Source: Oceanicaulis sp. HLUCCA04
Lineage (GTDB): Bacteria > Pseudomonadota > Alphaproteobacteria > Caulobacterales > Maricaulaceae
Length of the DNA: 64,000 nucleotides
Reading direction: 5' to 3'
NCBI GenBank assembly: GCA_001314625.1
Contig: LJSH01000001.1
Span: 372,001-436,000 of the forward strand
A program made the position numbers and the translations under genes. Shown piece after piece: positions 49,020 through 58,176 of this stretch (its first letter is position 1; each line of letters begins with the position of its first letter). The notes under the pieces are model-generated. The model had not been told where the DNA came from. It did not search any database and saw only the letters and a program-made list of their open reading frames with translations.

Positions 49020-49475
49020 ATGCGCCGTCGCAAGCCCTTCTCACCACCGCCGCCTAACCGGGCACGCAGTGACCGGGCACATGCCCGCCTCTATGCGTTC
49101 TGGCGGACCTTACCGGCCTACGCCACTCTCAGCCCGCACGCCAAGGTGTTGCTGGCCGAATTACTGATGGCCTACCGGCCGGAATCCCATAACGCGTTCG
49201 AGCTATCCGACGCCTTCACTGCTGCCCATCTGGGTGTGTGCCCGAATACGGCCCGCAAAGCCATTTTCGAGCTGGTAGAACGCGGCTGGATAGAGATTGA
49301 ACGTGATGGCGGCACCACCGGAAAGAAGGCCCACCGCAAACGCATTGTGAGCTTATCCTGCTTTCAAACGGAAGTGCGGAGTGCCCAGCCTGGACGATAT
49401 GAGTTCTGGAAAGAGCCGGGCGTGACCAAGGCGAAGCTGCGGCCCATCCTGCGGCCATGGGTTGGCGAGACATAG
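49020..49475 (+). CDS. Winged-helix island protein, possible replication or regulatory protein
   Basis: A 151-aa protein. A basic, Pro-rich N terminus precedes a winged-helix region (LSPHAKVLLAELLMAYRPESHNAFELSDAFTAAHLGVCPNTARKAIFELVERGWIEIERDGG). The pattern resembles DnaA-D-loading or Rep-type helix-turn-helix domains, but no specific family can be named. It follows the AlpA-like gene by nine bases. Confidence 0.65.
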   Translation: MRRRKPFSPPPPNRARSDRAHARLYAFWRTLPAYATLSPHAKVLLAELLMAYRPESHNAFELSDAFTAAHLGVCPNTARKAIFELVERGWIEIERDGGTTGKKAHRKRIVSLSCFQTEVRSAQPGRYEFWKEPGVTKAKLRPILRPWVGET

Positions 49476-49976
49476 GCCGGATTCCAACGCATCAGAATGT
49501 GGTGCCGAACACATCATCTGGTGCAGCGTTGAAAAAATCCTGCTTTCCCTATTTGCCCACCCGAACCGCCAAGCCTGCAAGGAACATCGAGACATGTAGC
49601 GCGACACCATTCTGATGCCGCCGCACCGCTTATAGATAGGCCCCCTTTATCCGGGCACGTATCCTTGAGCGTCAGCGCGTGCGGATCACCCGTCTTTTCT
49701 GGCATTGGTTTCCGGCCAGACAAGAGAGGTATGCCCGAATGGTATTGCCCTGCCTCAACCAGCCCCACCCGCCAACCTGCGAAGGTTTTTCCACTATCAC
49801 TACGCGCGGGCGAAGCGTGACGCCCGGACGGGGGTTTCAGAGGCCGGACAGAGCGCCACCCGATTAATCCGGGGTCACTACGCGAGGGAAAACCTTGAAC
49901 ACCCGCGCAATTAGCCGCTATCCATGGCAACCTGCCTGCCCGGCCCTGATGGCCCCCTGCCAAGGATGACGCTGCT
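49476..49976. other. Intergenic region before the restriction-modification gene, with nested repeats
   Basis: 501 bases with no credible gene; the minus-strand open frame here is low-complexity and not protein-like. TCACTACGCG occurs twice in direct orientation (49797-49806 and 49875-49884). It is bracketed by AAGGTTTTTCC (49782-49792) and its near inverse GGGAAAACCTT (49886-49896). The block ends 80 bases before the restriction-modification start and may control it. Confidence 0.5.
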
Positions 49977-52900
49977 TTGGACGTTGAAGGCTTCATTTCC
50001 CGCTGGAAACAGTCAGGTGGCAGCGAGCGGGCAAACTTCCAGACCTTCGCCAATGAGCTGATGGACCTTCTGGGCGTGCCGAAGCCCGCTCCAGTAACGG
50101 CATCTGCATCGGATGATAGTTACCGATTTGAGCGGCCCGTCACCTACATTCACAAAGTCAGCAAAACGCGCGGTTACATAGACCTGTATCGCGCTGGCCA
50201 CTTCGTGATGGAGGCCAAGCAGGGCGTTGACGCTAAACCGGTGGAAAATGACGGGCAAGCGGCCCTGTTGCCAGACCTGCCCGCCGCCACCCGCAAAGGG
50301 CACGGCACACGCGGCACGCGGGGCTGGGATGATACCATGCTGCGCGCCAGAGGTCAGGCCGATGATTATGCACGCGCGGTTTCGCGTGCCGATGGCTGGC
50401 CACCCTTCCTGCTAATCGTGGATGTTGGCCACGTTATCGAGGTCTATGCGGACTTTTCCGGGCAGGGACAGGGCTATACCCAATTCCCGGACGGCAACCG
50501 ATACCGGATCCCTTTGGATGATCTGCGCGATGAGAAAACGCGCGAACGCCTTCGCCTGATCTGGACAGACCCGCAGGCGCTGGACCCGTCCAAGGTTACG
50601 GCGCAAGTCACCCGTGAAGTGGCAGACCGGCTGGCCGCTCTGGGCCGCTCGTTTGAGGGCCAGGGCCATGAACCCGAAGCCGTGGCGCGCTTCCTGATGC
50701 GCTGCCTTTTCACGATGTTTGCAGAGGATGTGGACCTGATCCCGCGCGAGAGCTTCACAGAGCTTTTGCGGCGCTTGCGCGGGCACCCGGAACACGCCGC
50801 ACCGGCTCTGACCAAGCTCTGGGAGACCATGAACACCGGCGGGTTTTCCGGCGTGCTGATGACGGACCTGATGCGCTTCAACGGCGGTCTGTTCAAGGAA
50901 GCCGACGCGCTGCCCTTGTCAGAAATCCAGCTCTCCCTGCTGATCGACGCCGCCGAACGCGACTGGCGCGAGGTGGAACCGGCGATATTCGGCACATTGC
51001 TGGAGCGCGCGCTGGACAAGCGCCAGCGTCACAAGCTGGGCGCACACTACACGCCGCGCGCCTATGTGGAGCGGCTGGTAGTGCCCACCATCATGGAACC
51101 CTTGCGGGCGGACTGGCGCAACGTACAGGCCGCTGCCTTCACGCTGGCCAAGGCAGGCAAGCTGGATGAAGCGCTGGGCACGGTGCGCGCCTTCCATTTG
51201 CAGCTTTGCGAAATCCGTGTGCTGGACCCGGCGTGCGGATCGGGAAACTTCCTCTATGTCGCGCTGGAGCTGATGAAGCGGCTTGAGGGCGAGGTAACGG
51301 CCCTTCTGGCAGAGCTGGGAGAGGAACAGGCCGCGCTGTCACTGGCCGGGCATACGGTGGACCCGCACCAGTTCTTAGGGCTGGAGCTGAACCCGTGGGC
51401 TGCGGCAGTGGCAGAGCTGGTGCTGTGGATTGGCTATCTGCAATGGCATTTCCGCACCCATGGCAAGGCCAGCCCGGCAGAACCCGTGCTGCGCGATTTC
51501 CACAATATTGAAAACCGCGATGCAGTGCTGACCTATGCCGAAACCCGGCCCCGGCTGGATGACAAAGGCCAGCCCGTTACCCGCTGGGATGGCGTCACCT
51601 TCACCCGGCACCCTGTCACCGGCGAAGCCGTGCCGGATGCCAGCGCTCGCACGGCGGTGCTGGACTATCTCAAACCCAAACCCGCCGCTTGGCCCGAAGC
51701 TGATTTCATCATTGGCAACCCGCCCTTCATCGGGGCCAGCCGGATGCGCGATGCACTGGGCGATGGCTATACGGAAGCGCTCTGGCAGGCTTATCCGAAA
51801 ATGCCGCAAAGCGCCGATTTCGTGATGTTCTGGTGGGACAAGGCCGCGCTGGCGACCCGCGCGCGCAAACCCGCCACCGGCAAGACCCGCGCCAAGGGCA
51901 CGCGCCGCTTTGGCCTGATCACCACCAACTCGCTGCGTCAGACCTTTAACCGCAAGGTGCTGGAGCCGCATCTGGCAGACACCAAATCGCCCCTGTCCCT
52001 GACCTTCGCCATACCTGACCACCCATGGGTGGATGCCAGCGACGGAGCCGCCGTGCGCATCGCCATGACCGTGGCAGAAAAGGGCCGGGCAAACGGACGG
52101 CTTCTGACAATCGCCAATGAGCGCAAGGGGGAATCCGAAGGCGAGGGACGGCCTGTCACATTCCAAACCCAAACCGGCAAGATATTCGCCAATCTGCGCA
52201 CCGGCGCGGATGTGGCGGGGGCGGTGCCGCTGAAGGCGAATGCTGGGTTGGGGCATCGCGGAGTACAGTTGATAGGTGAGGGTTTCATCGTCACGCCAGC
52301 CGAGGCCCGCGCGCTGGGGCTTGGCACGTTGCCGGGGCTGGAAAACCATATCCGGGAATATCGCCATGGGCGCGACCTGACCGCCACCCCGCGCGGGGTG
52401 ATGGTGATAGACCTTTTCGGGCTTTCGGAAGCCGAAGTCCGTCAGCGCTTTCCGGCGGTTTATCAGCACGTTCTGGACAAGGTGAAGCCCGAACGCGATC
52501 AGAACAATCGGGAAGGCTACAAGCGAAATTGGTGGATACACGGCGAGCCTCGCAAGGATTTGCGTCCGGCTCTCGCTGGACTACCTCGCTTTATCGCAAC
52601 GGTGGAGACCACCAAGCATCGGGTATTCCAGTTTCTCGATGGAGCGACGCTGCCTGACAATATGCTGATAGCAATTGGCATGGACGATGCCGCCGCGCTG
52701 ACCGTTCTGTCATCTCGCTTTCATGTCACATGGGCGCTGAAAGCGGGCGGCACATTAGAAGATCGGCCCCGCTATAACAAAACACAGTGCTTCGACCCCT
52801 TCCCCTTTCCGGCACCAAGTGATGCGCAGAAAACCCTGCTGCGCAGCCTTGGCGAACAACTGGACGCGCATCGCAAGGCGCAACAGGCCGCCCATCCCAA

Positions 52901-53441
52901 ACTCACTTTGACCGGCATGTATAACGTGCTGGAGAAGCTGCGCGCAGGCGAGCGGATCGAAGGCAAGGACAAGGAAATCTATGACCAAGGGCTGGTGGGT
53001 ATCTTGCGCGATATCCATGACCAGATAGATGCGGCAGTAGCAGATGCCTATGGCTGGCCCGCTGACCTCACCGATGACGAAATCCTGCACCGGCTGGTGG
53101 CTTTGAACCGGGAACGGGCGGCAGAGGAAGCGGGCGGGCATATCCGTTGGCTACGGCCCGAATACCAGAACCCGCAAGGCCATGCCGCACAGACTAAAGG
53201 CGCACAGGCCGCGATGGATTTGGGGCCAAAGGACTTGGGCACAAAATCGCCCTGGCCCTCATCCTTGCCCGAACAGATTGCCGCCGTGCGGGCCACCCTC
53301 ACCGAAATGGGAGAGGCCACACCCGAACAGGTGGCGCGCCGCTTTGTCCGCGCCCGCACCACCACCGTGCAACCGCTTCTGGAAAGCCTTGCCGCGCTGG
53401 GCCATGCCCGCGTGACAGAGAACGGGCGCTTTGCGGCGTGA
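49977..53441 (+). CDS. Single-chain type IIL (MmeI-like) restriction-modification enzyme
   Basis: An 1154-aa fusion of nuclease and N6-adenine methyltransferase. The PD-ExK nuclease site is D69 and E79-A-K81 in YIDLYRAGHFVMEAK, at nearly the same numbers as in MmeI. A helical connector follows. SAM motif I is LDPACGSGNFLYVA (about 418-432) and the catalytic box is NPPF (about 580). A target-recognition region extends to about 900, and a C-terminal winged-helix-like tail starts near 1090 (ATPEQVARRFVRARTTTVQPLLESLAALG). The start is TTG 49977, ten bases after AAGGA; no in-frame ATG is nearby. It needs no separate methylase or specificity subunit and is the main defence cargo of the island. Confidence 0.88.
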   Translation: MDVEGFISRWKQSGGSERANFQTFANELMDLLGVPKPAPVTASASDDSYRFERPVTYIHKVSKTRGYIDLYRAGHFVMEAKQGVDAKPVENDGQAALLPDLPAATRKGHGTRGTRGWDDTMLRARGQADDYARAVSRADGWPPFLLIVDVGHVIEVYADFSGQGQGYTQFPDGNRYRIPLDDLRDEKTRERLRLIWTDPQALDPSKVTAQVTREVADRLAALGRSFEGQGHEPEAVARFLMRCLFTMFAEDVDLIPRESFTELLRRLRGHPEHAAPALTKLWETMNTGGFSGVLMTDLMRFNGGLFKEADALPLSEIQLSLLIDAAERDWREVEPAIFGTLLERALDKRQRHKLGAHYTPRAYVERLVVPTIMEPLRADWRNVQAAAFTLAKAGKLDEALGTVRAFHLQLCEIRVLDPACGSGNFLYVALELMKRLEGEVTALLAELGEEQAALSLAGHTVDPHQFLGLELNPWAAAVAELVLWIGYLQWHFRTHGKASPAEPVLRDFHNIENRDAVLTYAETRPRLDDKGQPVTRWDGVTFTRHPVTGEAVPDASARTAVLDYLKPKPAAWPEADFIIGNPPFIGASRMRDALGDGYTEALWQAYPKMPQSADFVMFWWDKAALATRARKPATGKTRAKGTRRFGLITTNSLRQTFNRKVLEPHLADTKSPLSLTFAIPDHPWVDASDGAAVRIAMTVAEKGRANGRLLTIANERKGESEGEGRPVTFQTQTGKIFANLRTGADVAGAVPLKANAGLGHRGVQLIGEGFIVTPAEARALGLGTLPGLENHIREYRHGRDLTATPRGVMVIDLFGLSEAEVRQRFPAVYQHVLDKVKPERDQNNREGYKRNWWIHGEPRKDLRPALAGLPRFIATVETTKHRVFQFLDGATLPDNMLIAIGMDDAAALTVLSSRFHVTWALKAGGTLEDRPRYNKTQCFDPFPFPAPSDAQKTLLRSLGEQLDAHRKAQQAAHPKLTLTGMYNVLEKLRAGERIEGKDKEIYDQGLVGILRDIHDQIDAAVADAYGWPADLTDDEILHRLVALNRERAAEEAGGHIRWLRPEYQNPQGHAAQTKGAQAAMDLGPKDLGTKSPWPSSLPEQIAAVRATLTEMGEATPEQVARRFVRARTTTVQPLLESLAALGHARVTENGRFAA

Positions 53442-53487
53442 TGCCCGGTAAGTATGGCGTCGTATTTCTGGAAACACCGAGGGCAAA

Positions 53488-53826
53488 TTGAGCGATAAGA
53501 TTCCTTCAGCTCTCGATTTGGCACTAGCTGATGTGCAAGAGCGACTAGCTGCCGAGAACCCCGGATACGCGGAGGACCATCGGCAGCTTGCCAGCCGGTT
53601 GCGCGGAGAAGAACACCAGCCCGGAACGGTTCCAGACGAAACTTACATCGCAATCGAAAGGGCACAGGTGTTTGGTGTCCAGAATGATCCGTCGATTGCG
53701 GAAGGGCGGTTATTCCGGGTGCTGGCAGACGGCACACTGAAGCCGTTAAACGGTGACGAGTTACGGAAGCTAGCCGATGACTTTCCCGGTTTTGTCAGAA
53801 GCTGGCGGCTCTCTCCAGAAGAATAG
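53488..53826 (+). CDS. Hypothetical island protein
   Basis: A 112-aa protein with a TTG start, 46 bases after the restriction-modification gene. It is mostly helical and acidic (ALDLALADVQERLAAENPGYAEDHRQLASRLRGEE, FVRSWRLSPEE). No motif is recognised. It is probably co-transcribed with the enzyme gene and could be a controller or an unrelated passenger. Confidence 0.5.
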   Translation: MSDKIPSALDLALADVQERLAAENPGYAEDHRQLASRLRGEEHQPGTVPDETYIAIERAQVFGVQNDPSIAEGRLFRVLADGTLKPLNGDELRKLADDFPGFVRSWRLSPEE

Positions 53827-54446
53827 AACACAAACAAGAACCCGGATTTTTCTGGCCGCAACTACAGACAATCTGGGGTGCGAACATACCCGCGCCGCGC
53901 CCACCCTTGGGAGAACCTAAGCCACCGGGGGGATGGGCCGGAGGTTTTAACCCCGTATAAAAAGGCACCGGACAGGCTTTTGCGGACCCCCTAAAAAGGG
54001 TGGCCAGATGATTTCATTTATCGTCATGGATTGCCGCCGCCGGGCTTCGTCATTCTTCGTCCGCTGCCGCGTGAAATGTTACCATTTGTTGCCATCCCCA
54101 TCCCGCCAGCCCGGCGCGCTCTGATGGCGAAAATTGAGGGCTTGGCGCGCAAGGGGAGGGGCGGGTGCATTCTCTGGAGGGGATGAGGCGCACACCGGCG
54201 TGATAGCCCGCTTGCCATAAACGGCCTGAAAAAAGTTTCGGCGCGGAGAGTTTTCGTCAGCGCCTACGCGCGAAGGTTTTCCGGGAGTCATAACGCGACG
54301 GGAGCGCGTGCCACCGGCCCGCACAAGAGCTGCACGGGCGGCACCATTGGGTATTTCGAGAGCAGTACGCGCGCGTGCGCGCGAGGCAGTGGAAAACCGT
54401 CCTTGCCCTATCCCCGCCTGTCCGGCTGGCGGTTATGCTGTGGCCC
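53827..54446. other. Island intergenic region, phage-like leader and possible gene remnant
   Basis: 620 bases without a clear gene. ACCC-cctaaaaa-GGGT (53986-54001) resembles leader hairpins seen before phage terminase or HNH genes. A coding-like frame follows on the plus strand (LPPPGFVILRPLPREMLPF...GGCILWRG, about 54030-54185) but has no start codon, so it is probably a remnant. The rest shows nothing certain. Confidence 0.35.
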
Positions 54447-54767
54447 ATGACAAACATGTATGTGTATGCGGCCCTGTCAGAATGCGCGCGGTGCGGACGG
54501 CGCGGCGGCATGCGCCTTGATCCGGCCATGTCATCACCTGACAGCGTAAAACTGTTTGCACGATTGCGGCGCAAGGCCGTGTGCGCTGAGTGCGGCTATC
54601 GCCCGGACATTCACCCGCTCTGGAGCGGCCCGCCAAACTCGAACCCGACGCAGATGAGCGAGGTGGCACGCTGGGAGTCGTGCGAAAGCGGCTTTGACTA
54701 CCATTGCCGGACTCGCGGGCCGGTCAGGCCATCGGCGCAACCTGATGCGGGCCATCCTCGCGTTTGA
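54447..54767 (+). CDS. Small zinc-ribbon protein
   Basis: A 106-aa protein with two Cys pairs, CARC and CAEC, about 35 residues apart (ALSECARCGRRGGMRLDPAM, FARLRRKAVCAECGYRPDIHPLW). It probably folds as one zinc ribbon. The C-terminal tail overlaps the convergent SRAP gene by 44 bases. Function unknown. It lacks any obvious catalytic residues. Confidence 0.55.
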   Translation: MTNMYVYAALSECARCGRRGGMRLDPAMSSPDSVKLFARLRRKAVCAECGYRPDIHPLWSGPPNSNPTQMSEVARWESCESGFDYHCRTRGPVRPSAQPDAGHPRV

Positions 54768-55365
54768 GCGGGCGCACCGGGTAAATCTCCAGTGCGCCTG
54801 CCCACGGCTCCAGCACGCCTTGCGGCTCTGCCCCGCCCATCCATGCTTCGCGGGCGGGCGCATCCAGTATGGCGGGCATACGGTCATGGATAGGGGCCAT
54901 CTGGGCATTGGCCGGGCAGGTGATGATGGTAAAGCTCGTTACCGGCTCGCCATCCTTCATGGCTCTGGCGCATAGACCGGCAAACACCAGAAGCGGCTCG
55001 CTGGCATGGCGGATGAAATGCGGCTGGCGCTGGCCCTTTGGCCCCGTCCACTCATAAAAACCCATGGCAGGCACAAGGCAGCGTCCATGGGCCAGCAAGG
55101 GCGCATAGAGGCGAGAGCTTTCCAGCCCCTCTGCGCGGGCGTTGAAGGTGGATAGGCGCTTGCCTTCCATCCATGGCTGCCAGATGCCCCATCGCCCGAA
55201 TGTCAGGACGCGCTCCCCATCGGCTTCCATGGCAAACGGAGCGCTTGCGGTGGGGGCGATGTTATAGCGCGGCTCCAGATTGGAGCGGGGCGGCTCACCT
55301 GTCAGGTTCAGCCAAGCGCGGTATTGTTCCCAACTGGTGTTGCCGGTGGCATAGCGTCCGCACAT
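54724..55365 (-). CDS. SRAP-domain protein (YedK/HMCES family)
   Basis: A 213-aa SOS response-associated protein that shields abasic sites in single-stranded DNA through a thiazolidine bond. The start MCGRYA places the catalytic Cys at position 2 after Met removal. RYNIAPT (Asn), GFYEWTGPKGQRQPHFI (Glu) and IHDRMPAIL (His) complete the site. The ATG at 55365 is therefore certain and the longer frame is rejected. It lies at the right end of the island, close to the tRNA-Ser att site. Confidence 0.93.
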   Translation of the reverse strand: MCGRYATGNTSWEQYRAWLNLTGEPPRSNLEPRYNIAPTASAPFAMEADGERVLTFGRWGIWQPWMEGKRLSTFNARAEGLESSRLYAPLLAHGRCLVPAMGFYEWTGPKGQRQPHFIRHASEPLLVFAGLCARAMKDGEPVTSFTIITCPANAQMAPIHDRMPAILDAPAREAWMGGAEPQGVLEPWAGALEIYPVRPLKREDGPHQVAPMA

Positions 55366-55412
55366 TTTTCTAGCCGTCCGGTTGCTGAAAAGCGGTTCTA
55401 ACGTGCGCATAC

Positions 55413-55434
55413 GTTAGGGCTATTGTTGGGGCAG
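55413..55434 (+). repeat. Arm-type repeat near the right end of the island
   Basis: This 22-bp block matches 46506-46527 at 20 of 22 positions in the same orientation (shared GTTAGGGC and TTGTTGGGGCAG). It lies 55 bases from the right att core, in the position expected for an integrase arm site. Confidence 0.65.
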
Positions 55435-55488
55435 CCGTATAGGGCCAAGCCTTAATGCTTTGATTTCTTTTGATTAAATTCAATGTGG

Positions 55489-55578
<90 letters not shown>

Positions 55579-55735
55579 GGCGGGCATCGTTTAATCGGAA
55601 TATGCGCTGCCGGGCAAGGGCTACGGCCAGCCTGCCGGGCAGTCATGGCCGGAGCTTCTCGCGCGCCGCGTCTGCAACCGTTTGTTTAATAGTCGGCGAT
55701 TACCCTGCCTCGCATTGGTATTGGAGTGTGCAGCT

Positions 55736-56269
55736 TTGGCCGAAGCCAGTTCCGGACAGCGCAGGCGGCTCGAAGTGTTGCGCGTCCTCGTGGTGGACGA
55801 CAACACTCACATGGCCTCAATCCTGCGCACGGTCCTCAACAGTTTCGGCATCCGCAATGTGGACGAGGTGCGCGGCGCCGTAGAGGCGCTCGAACTGATC
55901 CGGACGCGGTCCTACGATTTTGTCCTTCTGGACTACAATATGCCGATCCTGGACGGCATCGAGTTCACCCGGCTTGTGCGCTCCGGGCGCGATCACGGCC
56001 AGCAGATGGTCCCCATCATCATGATTACCGGCTTTACCGAGCGGTCCCGCGTGGTGGCCGCCCGCGATGCCGGCGTCACGGAGATGTGCGTCAAGCCGGT
56101 CACGGCGCGTGATCTGTGGAACCGGATCGCCGAAGTGATCAATGCGCCACGCCCCTTCGTACGCTCCAAAAACTTTCTGGGGCCAGACCGCCGCCGCCAC
56201 AAGGACCATGTCTTTGAGGGCACCGAAAAGCGCATTGCACCAGGGCACAATGCCGGAGCAGCCGCCTGA
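55736..56269 (+). CDS. Single-domain response regulator (CheY-like)
   Basis: A 177-aa protein with one receiver domain. The acidic pair is VVDDN (21-22), the phospho-acceptor Asp66 is in LLDYNMP, the Thr is in ITGFTE and the Lys in CVKPV. A basic tail of ~40 residues follows and no output domain. The start appears to be TTG 55736, nine bases after GGAG; no suitable ATG exists. No histidine kinase is adjacent. Confidence 0.82.
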   Translation: MAEASSGQRRRLEVLRVLVVDDNTHMASILRTVLNSFGIRNVDEVRGAVEALELIRTRSYDFVLLDYNMPILDGIEFTRLVRSGRDHGQQMVPIIMITGFTERSRVVAARDAGVTEMCVKPVTARDLWNRIAEVINAPRPFVRSKNFLGPDRRRHKDHVFEGTEKRIAPGHNAGAAA

Positions 56270-56366
56270 CCGGGCTGCGCGCCCAATCCAGCTCGCCAAT
56301 TGCCCCTCTGCCTTCCGCCTGCTAGTGACCAGACATCAGGGGGCGGGCAGGGCGCAGGGATTGCCG

Positions 56367-56930
56367 ATGATTGCAATGCGCATTCCCCTAACCGTCATTC
56401 TGGTCAGTTTCACGGCCCTGACCGTCACCGCCTGTTCCCAGACAGCTGACCCGCCGGGCCCGGCCGCCGCCGCCATTCCCGCTCAAACCCATGCAGCCAG
56501 CGCGGTGGTCATTGCCGGCAGCGCGGCGCCTGACCCGCTGGAACAGCCCGCCAGGCAGAGCCAGACAGGCATCGCGTCGTGGTATGGAGAGCCCTTTCAT
56601 GGCCGCCTGACGGCGAGCGGCGAAGTCTTCGACATGGAGGCCCTGACAGCGGCGCACCCGGACCTGCCCTTGCGCAGCCTTGCCCGGGTCACACGGCTGG
56701 ACAATGGCGCCAGCGTAGTGGTGCGCATCAATGACCGGGGGCCCTTTGTACACGGGCGCATCGTCGACCTTAGCCGGGCTGCCGCCCGCAGGCTGGGTCT
56801 GCTTGAAGACGGCGTAGCCGAAGTGCGCGTGGAGGCCTTCGGCCCTGCCGATCCGCGCGACAGGGCCGCCGTATCGGGCTTCGTGCCACGGCAGGCGGTC
56901 AGCGGTACGCGCGAAACCGGCAATCGCTGA
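56367..56930 (+). CDS. rlpA: RlpA-like septal ring lytic transglycosylase
   Basis: A 187-aa lipoprotein (lipobox TVTACS) with the double-psi beta-barrel of Rlp[74 protein letters not shown]. The catalytic Glu and Asp of the family are present (GEVFDM, NDRGPF). No SPOR domain follows. Located upstream of a D,D-carboxypeptidase gene in the same direction, a common alphaproteobacterial pairing in cell wall maturation. Confidence 0.9.
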   Translation: MIAMRIPLTVILVSFTALTVTACSQTADPPGPAAAAIPAQTHAASAVVIAGSAAPDPLEQPARQSQTGIASWYGEPFHGRLTASGEVFDMEALTAAHPDLPLRSLARVTRLDNGASVVVRINDRGPFVHGRIVDLSRAAARRLGLLEDGVAEVRVEAFGPADPRDRAAVSGFVPRQAVSGTRETGNR

Positions 56931-57022
56931 GCCCGCCAGAGTGCGCGCATGTCTGGACGCGCGGCCCGGCGCACGGTTTTATAATCCTTCACGATCACAC
57001 CTGCTTTTTTCGGAGAGCCGCC

Positions 57023-58168
57023 ATGGCCCGCCTATTTGCCGCACTCGCCGGTCTGACCCTTCTTTTCGGCGGTTTTGCCAACGCTCAGGAGCCGGTTTTC
57101 CAGACAAGCGCCAGCCATGTCGCAATCATGGATTACGAGACGGGCGAGATACTGTTCTCGCTAAACGGCGATGAGCCCATGCCGCCTTCATCGATGAGCA
57201 AGCTGATGACGGCGCTGATGGTGTTCGAGGCCCTGGAGGCGGGCACCTTGTCGATGGATGACGAGTTGCCTGTCAGCGTACGCGCCTGGCGCGAGGGCGG
57301 GGCAGCATCCGGCGGATCAACGATGTTCCTTGAAGTGAATAGCCGCGCGCGCGTGGATGATCTGTTGCGGGGCATTATCGTGCAATCGGGCAATGATGCC
57401 TGCATCGTGGTGGCCGAGGCGCTGGGCGGCAGCGAAGAGGCATTCGCGGACATGATGACGCAGCGCGCGCGGGAAATCGGACTGGAAACCGCTTCGTTCC
57501 GCAACGCGTCCGGCCTGCCCGCCGATGGCCATGTGATCTCGGCAGCGGATCTGGCGCGTTTGGCTGCGCATATCATTAGAAATTACCCGCAATATTATGA
57601 ATTATATAGCGAAACAACATTCACGTATAACGGCATCCGGCAAGCCAACCGCAATCCGCTGCTGGGTGTGTTTGACGGCGCTGACGGGCTGAAAACCGGC
57701 CATACCAGCGAGGCTGGCTACGGGCTTACCGCGTCGGCGGTGCGCGGTGATGAACGCCGTATCGTTGTGTTCAACGGCACAGACTCCATGCGCGAGCGGG
57801 CCAATGAGGCCGAACGTCTGATGCGCGCAGCCTTCTCCGACTTCATCATCGCTGACCTGGCTGAACCCGGCGCGGAAATTGGCACGGCTGATGTGTATAT
57901 GGGCACCGCCCGAACCGTCGCCTTGCGTTCCGCTGAACCGGTACGCGCCGCGATGCACCGCCGCGAGCGTGACGCGATGCGCGCGGAGATCGTCTATGAC
58001 GGGCCGCTGATTGCGCCGGTAACGGCAGGCGACGAAGTGGCGCGTCTTGTCATCACCATGCCGGACGGGCGCACGCGCGAATTCCCGCTGGAAGCAGCCA
58101 GCGACGTGCCGCGCCAGGGCATGGTGTCACGGGCCATGAGCGCGCTGGTCAATCTGGTCAGCGGCTGA
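57023..58168 (+). CDS. dacA: D-alanyl-D-alanine carboxypeptidase (PBP5/6-type)
   Basis: A 381-aa serine peptidase that trims terminal D-Ala from peptidoglycan stem peptides. The signal peptide ends in ANAQ. The SxxK motif is SMSK (57-60), followed by SGN in VQSGNDACIVV and KTG in GLKTGHTSEAGYGL. A C-terminal beta-rich domain and an amphipathic end (MVSRAMSALVNLVSG) attach it to the membrane. tmk follows nine bases after the stop. Confidence 0.95.
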   Translation: MARLFAALAGLTLLFGGFANAQEPVFQTSASHVAIMDYETGEILFSLNGDEPMPPSSMSKLMTALMVFEALEAGTLSMDDELPVSVRAWREGGAASGGSTMFLEVNSRARVDDLLRGIIVQSGNDACIVVAEALGGSEEAFADMMTQRAREIGLETASFRNASGLPADGHVISAADLARLAAHIIRNYPQYYELYSETTFTYNGIRQANRNPLLGVFDGADGLKTGHTSEAGYGLTASAVRGDERRIVVFNGTDSMRERANEAERLMRAAFSDFIIADLAEPGAEIGTADVYMGTARTVALRSAEPVRAAMHRRERDAMRAEIVYDGPLIAPVTAGDEVARLVITMPDGRTREFPLEAASDVPRQGMVSRAMSALVNLVSG

Positions 58169-58176
58169 TTGCTGCC

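Noticed and set aside
49514-50053. Minus-strand 179-codon frame before the restriction-modification gene
   Set aside because: Low-complexity composition, no ribosome site and no known motif. It overlaps the start of the restriction-modification gene.
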